From a virus: a stretch of 41,598 nt of DNA. Shown here in pieces: positions 14,357 to 24,800 of the stretch. The notes below the pieces were generated by a model. The model made no database searches. It saw only the letters and a list, made by a program, of their open reading frames with translations, and had not been told where the DNA came from. Numbering within the stretch: the first letter of the stretch is position 1; every line of letters starts with the position of its first letter. The position numbers and the translations under genes are program-made. The DNA lies in IMG/VR virus record IMGVR_UViG_3300018080_000293, positions 1 to 41,598 of that record; one strand, given 5' to 3'.

Positions 14357-15583
14357 TTAATCTTCATAACCAGCTAGAACAAATACCGTTGACCCTACCT
14401 TACACCTTAAACCATAGACACATGATTTACCGCTGGTTACATCACCAGATTCAATCATATTAGCTACCGTATCTGCGTTTAGTAAGAACGCAGCAGCACT
14501 TTGACCTTCAGCTAGGATAATAGCACTGTCAGATTGGACTGTATTATGCTGCCTTAACCTCATAAAAGCATTTCTACCTGACGGTGCGTGAGGTGAATTA
14601 TAGCCTATATCCAAAGCACAGAAGTTAGCTACATCATCACCAAAGTCCTCAAAATACATAGAGATACCAAAGAAGTTCTCTATGTTTTTATCAGCTACAG
14701 TTCCAGTGTATATGGTTAATGGCATCCAATCAACTATGTCATCACTAATGTCCATATCAATAGCAATAGCATTTAGCTGTGCAGTACCAGACTGTGCCCC
14801 TGTGCAAGAGTAGTTAATGTATAAGGCACGGTTCATACCTCCAGAGATAGTCATTTCATCGGTCACATCTATCTCCACAGCATTATCAGCAGTTGAACCT
14901 GTCAGTGTGCTGGTAATGGATATTATGGTAGAAGCTGCACCAGCAAAGGTTACCTTACTATCACCAACATTGAAGTCCACATACTCACTGGTTGAGCCAA
15001 GGAATATCTTTAGGTCAATGTCTGTGGTGCCATTACCTATATTGATAGCACCAGTATCATCTGTGGCTGGAACTAGCAAAAACAATGAGCCAGTGTAGTT
15101 AATAACTATATCAGCACCATCACCAAAGATTAGCTGGTCGTTATCACCAAGTTTTAGGTCTACATCCTCAAGTATAAGAGCATCATCACCAAGGTCAAAA
15201 ACAGCATATTTACTTGCTGCACTACCAAACCACTTAAAGTCCATAGACTTGTTGGTTCCATCACCTATGATAATAGCTCCTGTGTCATCGGTCTTGGGCA
15301 TGAAGTAGAAGTTAGAACCGTCCCAATAGAGTAGTAAGTCCAAGCCAGTACCGAATGTCACATAGAAGTCATCTGAGAATATCAGAGATTCCTCTGATAC
15401 ATCCAACTTCATGTAAACACTGGCTGTATCGGTATACCATGTGCAGTCCTGCCCTGTACCATCTACACCATAGGTTCTAGCATCAGTTTTAGATATGTCA
15501 TCATCATCCACAGTCTCCAACTTTAGGTTCATTTTGGTAGAAGTAATAGTATCTCCAGTAGCTACTGCTGTTCCTGTTCCCAT
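14357..15583 (-). CDS. Repetitive beta-structured tail/fibre protein
   Basis: 408 aa from ATG with AAAGGAGG. Short repeats of the form LKLGDNDQLIFGDGADI and NIGNGTTDIDLK alternate with FGSAASKYAVFDLGDD-type strands, as in beta-helical or beta-prism fibre proteins of phages. The region from ~residue 225 (ITSTLTGSTADNAVEIDV) looks like a different, possibly receptor-binding or knob, domain. Rich in D, G and T and poor in lysine. Virion surface role inferred. Confidence 0.65.
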   Translation of the reverse strand: MGTGTAVATGDTITSTKMNLKLETVDDDDISKTDARTYGVDGTGQDCTWYTDTASVYMKLDVSEESLIFSDDFYVTFGTGLDLLLYWDGSNFYFMPKTDDTGAIIIGDGTNKSMDFKWFGSAASKYAVFDLGDDALILEDVDLKLGDNDQLIFGDGADIVINYTGSLFLLVPATDDTGAINIGNGTTDIDLKIFLGSTSEYVDFNVGDSKVTFAGAASTIISITSTLTGSTADNAVEIDVTDEMTISGGMNRALYINYSCTGAQSGTAQLNAIAIDMDISDDIVDWMPLTIYTGTVADKNIENFFGISMYFEDFGDDVANFCALDIGYNSPHAPSGRNAFMRLRQHNTVQSDSAIILAEGQSAAAFLLNADTVANMIESGDVTSGKSCVYGLRCKVGSTVFVLAGYED

Positions 15584-15598
15584 TTATTTTACCTCCTT

Positions 15599-15988
15599 TT
15601 ATGCATATACCACATTGCCATAGCCACCAGTACCATCATATTTACCAGTAGCCACTGTTACTCGGCAATAGGTTATTTCTCCATAGCAAGCTGTGCCATA
15701 TATCCCACACTCTCCACCATAGACACATAGCCCATACTTGCTGTTACCCCATATTACTGGAACAAATACAACTCTACCCTGCTCATTTATAGCAGCTTGG
15801 AAAGTAGAGCCATCCCCACTATAATAGCCAATTGGTAGTGTGCTTAACTCCCTGCGTAAGCTTTCACCTAACATCTGCCATGTAATTGAATTTGGTGGTA
15901 TATGTAACCGCCTACGCTCAAGGTCAAGATATTGTGTATCTCGCCATGAAGATATTTCTTTTGGTAATCCAGTCTTTTCTTTACCCAT
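15599..15988 (-). CDS. Hypothetical tail-region protein
   Basis: 129 aa from MGKEKTG; ATG shares a base with the upstream stop (TAATG), so the upstream in-frame ATG is not needed. N-terminus is charged and helical (DLERRRLHIPP), C-terminus glycine/tyrosine-rich beta (GLCVYGGECGIYGTACYG). Probably a virion component by position. Confidence 0.6.
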   Translation of the reverse strand: MGKEKTGLPKEISSWRDTQYLDLERRRLHIPPNSITWQMLGESLRRELSTLPIGYYSGDGSTFQAAINEQGRVVFVPVIWGNSKYGLCVYGGECGIYGTACYGEITYCRVTVATGKYDGTGGYGNVVYA

Positions 15989-16428
15989 TAAAATACACCT
16001 GTGCAAGTAGGACTATCTCTTGCTATTATCTTCCATTTACCACCTGCACATACAGCAAGATTACTACCTGGTCCATTACAGTTATCATTCACACATGCTT
16101 TTGAACCTGGTGCAAACCAATGTCCTAACAATGCACAATGGTTTTTATCAGGCTGTGGTTCAACTGGTTCAATATCTGTCTTGGTTCTAGGTTGTCTTAT
16201 TACATCTGGAATTTCAAACTCAGCAGTTAATTCTCCAAGGTTTATTTCTAATTGATATAAACCTGGTGACCAACGATGGACTAGGCTAGTAACTCTAACC
16301 CTAGAATCTGTAGGATATACAACATCATCCGTTGGTAGTGTTGTGCATACCTCATCACCATATACCCAATCTTCCAATGGTATATTAGGAGTTGCACATA
16401 GCTCTGAACCGTAAGTCCAATCAGTCAT
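15988..16428 (-). CDS. Hypothetical tail-region protein with cysteine cluster
   Basis: 146 aa from MTDWTYG, again TAATG-coupled to the gene upstream. Two similar N-terminal units (DWTYGSELCATP, DWVYGDEVCTTL), a central beta segment (GLYQLEINLGELTAEFEIP), and a C-terminal cysteine-rich part (CALLGHWF, CVNDNCNG, AVCAGG). Function unknown. Confidence 0.6.
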   Translation of the reverse strand: MTDWTYGSELCATPNIPLEDWVYGDEVCTTLPTDDVVYPTDSRVRVTSLVHRWSPGLYQLEINLGELTAEFEIPDVIRQPRTKTDIEPVEPQPDKNHCALLGHWFAPGSKACVNDNCNGPGSNLAVCAGGKWKIIARDSPTCTGVF

Positions 16429-17264
16429 TATGCTGCCTTTGCCTTGTGACATAGATTTTGACCAGGAGTTAATCCAGTAATTTCTTTCTCAAATGTTCCC
16501 AAGCCAAAGCTGCCTTCCTCATACCACTCATTGTCAAGGGCACCTGAGGTTTCTCCATAATCAAAACCACGCTTTGTAGCTTCACCTTGAGTTATTTCAC
16601 CTTGGAGAGTTGCTGTTGTAGTTGTTATGCTAGTAGCAGCATGGGTCTCCACAAGCAAGGTTTCTGATGAAGTATATGTTACGATTAGCTGTGGTGTATA
16701 ATCAATAGGTGCTGCTCTAAGAAATATATAACCAGTTGCAGTTGTTGGATTATTATTAACATCTTCAGCTAATCTTCCACAAATTCTTGTTATGGCACCA
16801 GCACCTTTATTTATCCTTGCCAGTCCAGCAGCATTTAATGCTATGTCAAGGTATTGCTGACCTGGTAATGAGGTTGCAAAAGCTATCTGACCCATACTTA
16901 TATTGTAGTTCGCTTTGTTAAAATCCCCGTATACTATAGGGTTATGTGGACAAGAACCTCCACCGTCTTGTAGAATTATTGTGACTGAATCACCAAAGTC
17001 ATTCCTAATTACTCCATTAAGGCTATTATCACCAATATAAAGATGTAAGACAGCATAGCTTATATTAGCATCAGATGGTATAGAGGATGTATCAAATACA
17101 CAAAATGCTCTATGCAACCAGTAGGTATCATCGGTATTATCTTGTATCTCACACCTAAATGATAACTCACGGGATACACCTAAACTTGCACCCCAAGTGT
17201 TTGCCCATGTACCTTTGGATGGTCTCTGAGTTTCATAATCTACCGCATCAAAGGTTGTTGACAT
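16428..17264 (-). CDS. Jelly-roll (DNRLRE/CBM-like) plus Fn3-like tail protein
   Basis: 278 aa. Residues ~50-200 resemble the jelly-roll domain found in many extracellular and phage proteins: RAFCVFDTSSIPSDANI, YAVLHLYIGDN, and the closing APIDYTPQLIVTYT. After it, TATLQGEITQGEATKRGFDYG and EITGLTPGQ look like a fibronectin-like module. Such proteins often bind carbohydrate, so cell-surface attachment is a likely role. Coupled to the upstream gene by TAATG. Confidence 0.65.
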   Translation of the reverse strand: MSTTFDAVDYETQRPSKGTWANTWGASLGVSRELSFRCEIQDNTDDTYWLHRAFCVFDTSSIPSDANISYAVLHLYIGDNSLNGVIRNDFGDSVTIILQDGGGSCPHNPIVYGDFNKANYNISMGQIAFATSLPGQQYLDIALNAAGLARINKGAGAITRICGRLAEDVNNNPTTATGYIFLRAAPIDYTPQLIVTYTSSETLLVETHAATSITTTTATLQGEITQGEATKRGFDYGETSGALDNEWYEEGSFGLGTFEKEITGLTPGQNLCHKAKAA

Positions 17265-18280
17265 TAGTCCTCCCTTGAATCATATATATTTACCCTATCA
17301 TATAACTCCACTCTGCAATCATGCGGGATGGTTAGTTTGCCACTTAACTTTTCAAAGATTAGTCTAGTCATAATAGCAGAAGCACGGTTATCGGCATCTG
17401 TTTGGGTGCTTATATCCTCAGCTATATGGTGGCGTGTAACCTCTTTATAGAGACCAATTGATTCCTCATCCCTAGACTCTGCCATGATGACATCCCAATC
17501 ATCAGGGTCTCCACTGGCATTACCATAAACTACTATATGATTTGGAATAACAACCTTGTTTACTTCACGATACTCATAGAAGTAGTGAGTAGAATCACTA
17601 TGGTAATGTTCATCAACATCATCTGAGGACTGTGGGAATCTAACTTCCATCTTCATATCTGCTTTTGGTCTCAAGAAGCTTTTGGTCATAGCTATCAACC
17701 TATAGACTACATCAGCAGGGTTCTCAAATGGAGATTCATTAATCCAAATCTTAGGACAGAAGTCATCTATAATACCATCACTCTGGTCACCTATGGCTAG
17801 TAAGGTAATGTCACCAACAGCCAATATAGCTTCTATGGTATCAAAAATAGTGTATTCCTCCTCATACTGACCATTATAGTAAGGAGGCTCACCTTTAGTG
17901 ATTAGGTCTATCTCCTGTAGGCTTGCCCACATACCTTCACAATGTAGCATGGTATACAATGTCCCTTCTTTACTAACTAATTGTTGGTCCTTAACCCACA
18001 ACCTTGGTGTTTCTGAATAGTCCTTACCTGAACTGGTATAACACCCATAACCTATTTGGAGCCATGCACCTCTGACATCTGCTATATCCCTCTCATTATT
18101 ATAAAGGAATATATTAGCCCATTCATTATATGGTTCTTCCACATGCTCAAGTTGCACTAACCGTTTGGAATAGTCATAAGTATCACCATTCTTTAGTGTA
18201 AGGTATATCCTAATATATGGTGTTACTGATGCAGCCCTCTGAGCAGATTCTAAAGTGGAGCTTATTGACCTCATTTCCAT
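17264..18280 (-). CDS. Putative tail hub/baseplate-like protein
   Basis: 338 aa. Beta-rich with YIRIYLTLKNGDTYDYSKRLVQLEHVEEPYNE (split here across residues ~21-52) and later QTDADNRASAIMTRLIFEKLSG and VELYDRVNIYD. The last pieces match the general pattern of phage tail hub proteins, in which the late strand describes basis vectors for a beta domain. Assignment rests on these weak patterns and position among fibre genes. Overlaps the preceding gene by ten bases. Confidence 0.5.
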   Translation of the reverse strand: MEMRSISSTLESAQRAASVTPYIRIYLTLKNGDTYDYSKRLVQLEHVEEPYNEWANIFLYNNERDIADVRGAWLQIGYGCYTSSGKDYSETPRLWVKDQQLVSKEGTLYTMLHCEGMWASLQEIDLITKGEPPYYNGQYEEEYTIFDTIEAILAVGDITLLAIGDQSDGIIDDFCPKIWINESPFENPADVVYRLIAMTKSFLRPKADMKMEVRFPQSSDDVDEHYHSDSTHYFYEYREVNKVVIPNHIVVYGNASGDPDDWDVIMAESRDEESIGLYKEVTRHHIAEDISTQTDADNRASAIMTRLIFEKLSGKLTIPHDCRVELYDRVNIYDSRED

Positions 18281-18468
18281 TCCATACCAGGCTGTGTTAA
18301 TGCTGAGGTAGGTCTACCAGTAGCTTTCTCAGCCATGCGGTAAACCATAGCAATACATTGGTCTTGTTCTTTTCCTTCATTAACACATTGGGATATGCTA
18401 GCACTAATAGCCTGTTTTATTTGGTCTGGTGAACTTTGTGGTGATAAACTTTCTATTGGTAATGGCAT
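18271..18468 (-). CDS. Small hypothetical protein with CIAMVYRMAEKATG motif
   Basis: 65 aa from MPLPIES, with AAGGAGG just upstream; the longer frame would start inside the previous gene's end. Contains ISQCVNEGKEQDQCIAMVYRMAEKATGR, in two pieces a motif common in small phage structural-cluster proteins and prohead-associated proteins. Role unknown. Confidence 0.6.
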   Translation of the reverse strand: MPLPIESLSPQSSPDQIKQAISASISQCVNEGKEQDQCIAMVYRMAEKATGRPTSALTQPGMEWK

Positions 18469-18478
18469 AGTATCCTCC

Positions 18479-18781
18479 TTATGGTGCCTCATAGCCAGTT
18501 AATATACCAGCTGTGAAGGTCAGTGTATGTCCATCAATAACTCTTGTACCAGTAAGACCATCTGGTATTGGGTGGTGTGCTGTAGCTTTTGCAGCATGAG
18601 CAGCAATAGCAGCTTCAATGCTGGTTGGGAAAGCTGGTGCATCCTCACTAGCCACTAATTCCCAACTACCATCTATATGCTCATACCATTCCCTGCCACC
18701 ATCTGGTAATATCTTTAGCCAGGTAATTTTACCTGCTGCATCTGGTGCAACTTCGGAAACAAAGATTCCATCATTTCCCAT
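18479..18781 (-). CDS. Hypothetical virion-region protein
   Basis: 100 aa from MGNDGIF (AAGGAG upstream). Short strands, an alanine-rich helix (SIEAAIAAHAAKATAHH) and a final TGTRVIDGHTLTFTAGILTG strand pair. Likely a small structural or fibre-associated protein by position. Confidence 0.6.
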   Translation of the reverse strand: MGNDGIFVSEVAPDAAGKITWLKILPDGGREWYEHIDGSWELVASEDAPAFPTSIEAAIAAHAAKATAHHPIPDGLTGTRVIDGHTLTFTAGILTGYEAP

Positions 18782-18792
18782 ATCATTACTCC

Positions 18793-19176
18793 TTAGCAAC
18801 CTTTAACATAGAAAACCCTATCAGCAGCCTGGTCAGCTGCTACATGAACTCTAAGGTGCTGTGCTGCTCCTACATGGAATGTGATATAGAAATCACCAGC
18901 ACTAGAGGAAGTGCCATGGATAAAATGCCCTGTAGCATCTTTATCAAATGCCTGGACTTGTTTAGGAACAGTATCTAGTTCACCATCCCTCTGGATGTAT
19001 AGTGATACTACACCACTAGAATCCAATGCTGGAACATAGACAAGAATATCACCGAACTCCCTACCTAAGTCTACCAGCCCTGAAAAGCGGTCAACATCAT
19101 CACCTGTAAATTCACTAGCTCGGTCAATGTCTATAGTAGCTGTTTTCCATTCACCTGCTTTTGAGTGTGTTAACAT
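18793..19176 (-). CDS. Hypothetical virion-region protein, beta-sandwich-like
   Basis: 127 aa from MLTHSK, with AAGGAG upstream. Alternating strands (WKTATIDID, DILVYVPALD, GVVSLYIQRDG, GDFYITFHVG, LRVHVAADQ, RVFYVKG) suggest a compact beta-sandwich. Placed two genes after the capsid gene; head or tail accessory role inferred. Confidence 0.6.
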   Translation of the reverse strand: MLTHSKAGEWKTATIDIDRASEFTGDDVDRFSGLVDLGREFGDILVYVPALDSSGVVSLYIQRDGELDTVPKQVQAFDKDATGHFIHGTSSSAGDFYITFHVGAAQHLRVHVAADQAADRVFYVKGC

Positions 19177-19198
19177 AATCAACTCCTTATGGTTTTAA

Positions 19199-19218
19199 GG
19201 GGGAGACTAAGCTCCCCC
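19199..19218 (-). terminator. GC-rich hairpin between capsid module and tail genes
   Basis: GGGGGAG (19199-19205) pairs with CTCCCCC (19212-19218) around a six-base loop. On the minus-strand transcript it is followed by TTAAAACC, not a strong U tract, so partial termination or message protection is more likely than full stop. Confidence 0.5.
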
Positions 19219-19229
19219 CTATAACCTAG

Positions 19230-19316
19230 TTACTTCTTTGGCTTCTTAGGTTCCTTGGGCTTCTCTTTGGATTTCTCCTCAACAATGCCTAGCCTAACTC
19301 CTATCTCATTAGCCAT
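19230..19316 (-). CDS. Tiny lysine/proline-rich peptide (28 aa)
   Basis: MANEIGVRLGIVEEK followed by a KEKPKEPKKPKK tail. A TTGGAG lies about ten bases before the ATG, and the frame ends just before the hairpin. Strong charge bias and fit between genes argue for expression; too short for certainty. Confidence 0.4.
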   Translation of the reverse strand: MANEIGVRLGIVEEKSKEKPKEPKKPKK

Positions 19317-19320
19317 GCAT

Positions 19321-20163
19321 TTACTCCAAGGTTAGCCAAACCATAGCATCACCATAGCCACTTACGGTCATCTGGGTCAAGTAGCCTACGGTGTGGGTAG
19401 CATCAGCAGCCTTCAAAGCAATGGTGCCATCTGAATGCATCTGAGCCATACGCTCATTGGCACTGTCACCGAAGTAAGCGGTAGGTGTTACCCAAGCACG
19501 ACCACGCCGCTGAATCCAGCCATAGTATGCACTGGTCATAACACTACACAACACAAGACCTACAGCCGAGGTATAGGCAGCACCACTACCAGCAGAGCTT
19601 GGCTGCAATAGGTTACTGTAGATGGATGGGTATGCTGTCACACCAGTAGAGTTGACTACCAAAGCTGTCTTGAGACCATTAGGGTCATCAAGGTAGATGG
19701 TAACATCATCAACACTGGAAGCAACTTCATTCCCTGCAATCCTATAGGCACAGATATGACCAGATGGGAATACCACCAACTGACCATCTTCATAGGCGTT
19801 TTCTACCCTATCCGTGGTATCATTCAAGACAAGGGTAGTAGACCCCACAGCATAGTCAGAGGTAGCATCAAGGGAACCCTCATAGCCATTAGTTGCAGCA
19901 GAACCAGGAACTAAGTTCCCATTACATACAAAACGACCTTGAGGGCAGGTGGTATTAGTCTCACCGAATTTGCCATAGCGGAATACCCGACCATCAGCAA
20001 ACTCTAGCTTGGTGCCTAGCGGATACTTCTGCACGGAGTCCTGGGTATAGACATCTGGGATTTCATAGTTCACCAGACCTTCTATAACTCTGCGAGGAAG
20101 CCATATGGAAGCTCCATCTTCCAGGGTAACTGGACCTTTAGTTAAAACAAACTGCACGCTCAT
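19321..20163 (-). CDS. Putative capsid decoration/auxiliary head protein
   Basis: 280 aa directly downstream of the capsid gene, with AAGGAGG. Beta-rich, glycine and serine-rich, with CPQGRFVCNG, GYEGSLDATSDYAVGSTTLVL and a C-terminal GWIQRRGRAWVTP plus SDGTIALKAADATHTVGYL (in pieces). Repeated beta motifs and position suggest a head-surface or vertex protein. No family confirmed. Confidence 0.6.
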   Translation of the reverse strand: MSVQFVLTKGPVTLEDGASIWLPRRVIEGLVNYEIPDVYTQDSVQKYPLGTKLEFADGRVFRYGKFGETNTTCPQGRFVCNGNLVPGSAATNGYEGSLDATSDYAVGSTTLVLNDTTDRVENAYEDGQLVVFPSGHICAYRIAGNEVASSVDDVTIYLDDPNGLKTALVVNSTGVTAYPSIYSNLLQPSSAGSGAAYTSAVGLVLCSVMTSAYYGWIQRRGRAWVTPTAYFGDSANERMAQMHSDGTIALKAADATHTVGYLTQMTVSGYGDAMVWLTLE

Positions 20164-20174
20164 TCCATACCTCC

Positions 20175-21200
20175 TTAGTAAGTCACCGCAAGGTCTTGGA
20201 CATCAAAGATGCGACCCAAGCACAGTTTACTTCCCAGCAATGGAGCGGTGTAGGTTACCAACCTGAGACCCTTTGCATCATAATCTTCCAGTTTGTCAAA
20301 GAGTTCAACCTTATAGAGATTTTGCCCCATTTCAGGGTCACCGAAACCAAAGCATAGACCTGGTTCCTGGTTAAACACATCCCCAAACTTTATGAAAAAG
20401 ATGGAGTATGTCACAGTTCCAGTGGTATACTTTGCTCTCAAATCGCTGCCATCACCAACACCATCATTCTCTTGAAGCAGATAATCAGTTGGTATCAAGG
20501 GTATCCCATCAAAGAACATTACCCTCTTACCAATCTCATTATAGCCAAAAGAGATTTGAGACATTGTGTGGTCTCCAGCGGTACCAGCAAATGCCCTCTC
20601 TTGGTAGGCTTCATTGATTCTCCGATGGATACATACTGGCAGGTAGATGATGTCAACACCATACTTCATGGCATCTATCACCGTGCGGAAATTATGTAGA
20701 CTCAAAGCACCACCCTCGTCTATGTCAAGGTCAGTGCCAGTCTGTAGGGCTGCTAATGCATGTAATCCATCAAACTGTTTGGAACCACCATAGGTAATGT
20801 CATCATAGATAAGCTTATCACCTAGTCTCCGCTTCATCCCCTTCTTTGTCTCCCAAAGAGCTTGAGCCTCATAGTTATTGATGGTTCCATAGACATCAAC
20901 TATGAAGTTATCCAACAATCGCTGGATGGCACTCCTCTTGAGAGACGTTTCCTGTAGGCTATATTCAACATTGGAAGTCCAACTCATCTTCTCACCAACA
21001 TCCACATTAGATACACTGTCATCAAGAGTTATGGACTCACGATTCCACTTGATTGACTTTCCCTGTGCCAAAGCAACAGGTACTCTGTCTATCAGGTTTT
21101 CCCGTTTTATGTCCTCCTCAATAACGCCAGGAATCAGCTGTGATTGGGTAAGCTTCTGAGCTTCAGTTAAATTCTTCCAATGTCCAACAACTGCTCCCAT
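20175..21200 (-). CDS. Major capsid protein, HK97-fold type
   Basis: 341 aa, AAAGGAG before ATG. An N-arm helix (LTEAQKLTQSQLIPGVIEEDI), then IKWNRESITLDD and LQETSLKRSAIQRLLDNF, a long helical spine (INNYEAQALWETKKGMKRR), and late strands with FDGIPLIPTDYL and GLCFGFGDPEMG fit HK97-type capsid proteins. It follows the scaffold gene as usual. Size is in the normal range. Confidence 0.85.
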   Translation of the reverse strand: MGAVVGHWKNLTEAQKLTQSQLIPGVIEEDIKRENLIDRVPVALAQGKSIKWNRESITLDDSVSNVDVGEKMSWTSNVEYSLQETSLKRSAIQRLLDNFIVDVYGTINNYEAQALWETKKGMKRRLGDKLIYDDITYGGSKQFDGLHALAALQTGTDLDIDEGGALSLHNFRTVIDAMKYGVDIIYLPVCIHRRINEAYQERAFAGTAGDHTMSQISFGYNEIGKRVMFFDGIPLIPTDYLLQENDGVGDGSDLRAKYTTGTVTYSIFFIKFGDVFNQEPGLCFGFGDPEMGQNLYKVELFDKLEDYDAKGLRLVTYTAPLLGSKLCLGRIFDVQDLAVTY

Positions 21201-21217
21201 AGTATTTCTCCTTTAAT

Positions 21218-21772
21218 TTATTTTGCTCTTAAAGCTGCAATTTCCTCGGAACATTGTTCCAAAGGAGTTTGAGGTACTGGTGAGCCTTGACCACCGCCAC
21301 CTAAATCTAATGGCGGAGGCTTCTTTATACCAGTAGCATTAAAGGTTTCAAGTATCATATCCAACTGTTCAACAGTTTTACCATTAAGGGTTTCCATTGG
21401 TGTTCCGAAGGCTTTGTTTATTATTTCCTTCTTTTGGTCTGTCAACCTTGTATTAAGGTCGGCAACTGTAGCTTTATTAGCTTCCAGCTCTGTTGTTAGT
21501 TGGGTTACTTGTTCCTTTGTAGCCTGTCCCTCCTTGAGTTGTTCCTCCAACTGCACTTTGGCAGCCTGCGTTTGGATGAGGTTATTATGAGCTTGCTCTT
21601 GAGCTTGGGTAAGCTCTGTTACCTGGTCTTTCAGCCCTTTTATCTCTTCCTCCGCCTTTGTCTTATAGGTTAGCAAATCTCGCTCTGGAACCATCTTGGC
21701 AATAGGTGCAGTAGGGTCACCAACTGGTGGAGTATGATTTGCATCACCTTGACCTGGGTTCTCTTGGGACAT
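21218..21772 (-). CDS. Capsid scaffolding protein
   Basis: 184 aa. Disordered proline/glycine-rich N-terminus, a long coiled coil from ~residue 33 to 115 (EEEIKGLKDQVTELTQ, QLEEQLKEGQATKEQV), then a helix with TVEQLDMILETF and a glycine/proline linker. This arrangement and the place just before the capsid gene are typical of scaffolds. Promoter 21793-21821 lies directly upstream, so the capsid module can be transcribed on its own. Confidence 0.82.
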   Translation of the reverse strand: MSQENPGQGDANHTPPVGDPTAPIAKMVPERDLLTYKTKAEEEIKGLKDQVTELTQAQEQAHNNLIQTQAAKVQLEEQLKEGQATKEQVTQLTTELEANKATVADLNTRLTDQKKEIINKAFGTPMETLNGKTVEQLDMILETFNATGIKKPPPLDLGGGGQGSPVPQTPLEQCSEEIAALRAK

Positions 21773-21792
21773 TATACACCTCCTATATTATA

Positions 21793-21821
21793 AGTATATC
21801 ACACTAGAGTTATTATGTCAA
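21793..21821 (-). promoter_or_regulatory. Promoter for scaffold/capsid genes
   Basis: On the minus strand TTGACA (21816-21821), a 17-base spacer, and TATACT (21793-21798) with an upstream TG. The block CTACTTGACATAATA is identical at the TerS promoter (34772-34777 region), so both late promoters share more than the hexamers. Confidence 0.8.
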
Positions 21822-21857
21822 GTAGTTTTCATTATGTAAACTAATATATTTAATTAC

Positions 21858-21874
21858 ATATTATATTAAGATAT
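21858..21874. repeat. Second copy of the 17-bp AT-rich word
   Basis: Same 17 bases as 1315-1331, in the 120-bp AT-rich gap between the giant gene and the scaffold promoter. Next to it, CATTATGTAAACTA (21831-21844) also recurs at 36639-36652. Confidence 0.4.
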
Positions 21875-21895
21875 TAAGTTATAATAAAATATACA

Positions 21896-24800
21896 TTATT
21901 GGTAGAGGCTATAACCTCTGTCAACTAGCTGGTTATACATTTCCTCTGCTTCTGGAGTTAGTAGTGTAGATGTTCTTCCCCAATATAGGAGTTGAGCATC
22001 TAACATTGGCATCACCATGCGGAGTTTCTTTCTAGCATCGGCTACCCTGCTACGATACTGGGATATTAACTGTAGTCCACCTGTAGTGGTATAACCTTCA
22101 ATCTCCTTGGCTCGTAGTGGGTTTATATCTTTAATTAGATAATACTCATCTATTAATTCCTGCTCTTCTTCGGAGAATTCTCCTTTGATTACATTAGCTG
22201 TGTTCCAGTATGGAGCCATATATTCCTTAGTAGCTTCTCTATACATTAACCAGCCAGGAGTTCTATTGCGGTTCATGTAAGTTTCCCAATCAGCTTTTAG
22301 GTCTGGTGGCATAATACTCTCAATAGCATCAAGGGTAGCAAAGTATATTGACCAATCAGTGTAAAGTCGGTTAGTCTCTGGGTCAATTATTTCTTTAGGA
22401 GATAGCTCATACCACATAGCCAGCATTTCATCAAAGGTAGACATGGTTAGATTAACACCTCGTTCATTATAAAATACTGACCGTTCCTCTAGTGTTACTG
22501 GAACAATCCTAAACTTTGTCTTTGCATTAGGATTCATACTCCATGTGCCTGTAGCTGGGTCATAAGTATCACCTCTAAGGTCATGGATATAGCTAGCATT
22601 ATCAGCCATGATTGACCTAACTCTATCTACATATTCTTCTTTAGAAATCCAACCACCTTCACCAGAAAATGCTTGAGCTTCAAGTTCCTTCAACCTCTCC
22701 ATGTTATCATCATTATGTTGGCGAACCAATCCCCAAAACTCTGATAGGATTAGATTTACTTCCTGCTCATGGCTTGGTCTTAGTGGTGCTGTAACTCTAG
22801 GACTAATCCATCGCTTGTATTCCATTGCTTCCTCTATTTGCATCATATCTAGTTGGGATAGTCCACCAACTACATCACCTACTGACTGACCACGCCTACG
22901 AAGTTTGGTTTGCATATCAACTGGTATGCCAGTTATCTCAGCAATGTATTCACCAAACATTTCATAAGCTTCTGTTCTGTCCTCATGGCGAAGTCTGTAG
23001 ATACCACCATGTTCCATAAGTGGTGCAACAGAAGCTACTTTCCTTCTAGCACCAGCCCATAACTTTTCTTCCTCTGGAGTTAGTTCATCATGCCTTTGCA
23101 TCTTTTCCCAAACTGATACACCTGTAATTCCTCTACGAACTTGGTCATCACTAGCCATGTGAGTAGCTTGGGTTATATGCATATATTGTCGGAAGTAGTC
23201 TGGGAATAGCTTATCCTGTAGTAGAATAGCTGCCTTTGAATCTGGATGAGCCATAACAAATATATCTAATGGAGTCCTAGCTATTGCTGGTAACAGTTGT
23301 CCACGCTGTGCTTCTCTACCTCCAAGTGTTGATACTGGAAGACTCCAAAAGATGTTTGGAAAGAATCCCCATCTTTGGGCATAATCAAATGCTTCCAGTA
23401 GCTCTGGGAAAGCATTGTCATAGTATTCTGGATAATCCCTACGCATCAAGGTTGATATGCCACCTTTGAATACCGTGCCTCTGAGAACATTAACATCCAG
23501 TGATGTACCTGGCATATGAATATAACCATAGTCAGAGTTGTCCATATATTTACCCCATGTATTAAGGACACCTGGATGAGTAGCAAAATGACGAGGTAGC
23601 CAGAACCATCTTTGGGATTCATATGTCCAATATGGGAATACAGATTTAGCACCAGCATCCAAAGCATTCATGTTGGAATAATCAGTAAAGTCTTGATGGT
23701 AGGATATCATGGCTTTGTCCATAGCCTCTTGCTTTGTTTTCCACCAGTCAGCTGAACCTTCACCTGCTCTTACTGCTGGAGGTTTAGTTGGAGGCTTTTT
23801 TATGGATGACTCTATAGTTTTCAACTTTGATGCTACAACCTTCATATCTCTATCAAGGATACCATTCATCAATTTCTTTATATTTTTAGTTAAACCAGTA
23901 GTTTCAGGTATGGATTTGATTTGGGATTTTATATCAGAAATCATTGACACTTCTGACCCAGTTAATGGTCTAGTCCAATCAAAGTCTGTCAATGAACCTT
24001 TTATGGCATTAAATTTCTCCATGAAATAACCAGCATCTGACACTTCCTTACCCATTTCACGGAGCATATCACCAGCGTTCTCCAATTTCCTAGCTACCAT
24101 ACGAGCAGCAACAGATTTCTCCTCAGTCATCCTAAGGATATTATACTCAAGGTTAGCATCCCAGAAATCTCTAGCTGGTATATCTGGTGGATGCTCTATT
24201 CCCATAGTTCTACCTTCTAGTTTGGCTGGTTTGTAAATATCCAACTTCTCAAGGTTAGTAGCAAATTCATCTGCGTAGGATTGTAGGATATTAACAGTAT
24301 CATGGTTAATTGAACCATTTATTCTGATGGATTCCAAATCACTCATAAGACTGTCCAGTTGACCTAGCTTTGCTGTAAGTTCATCATGGATAAGTGGGTC
24401 TGAGCGTAGTCCATACACTACTTGGTCATATACATCAGATATAGCATCATCGGTGAACCCTAATGCTTCTCTGGTAGTTCCAGCCCTTCTAGCCATAGCC
24501 TCTGCTTCTACTATTGTGGATTTTACAAAGTATGGTTTACGCATCATGGTCTGGGAATTCATTATAGCATATGCTAGGTTATCCCCTGTGCCATAGTGGA
24601 GTGCTGCTACATCAGCAGGAGTTAGTTTTCTACCAGCAGCATTTAGTATTGGTTGTTGAACAGACCTCTCACCTATAGTAACACTTAGTCCTTTAGCTGC
24701 TGCTTTCTGTAAACCAAACAATTCTGGGTCAGTTATCTCAAAGTGGTGTTTCCAAATTGCATCCATGGCATCATACCATTTAGTTGAACCTGGTCTCACA

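Noticed and set aside
21248-21260. GGAACATTGTTCC palindrome
   Set aside because: It has a three-base spacer, not four, and lies within the scaffold coding region away from any promoter.
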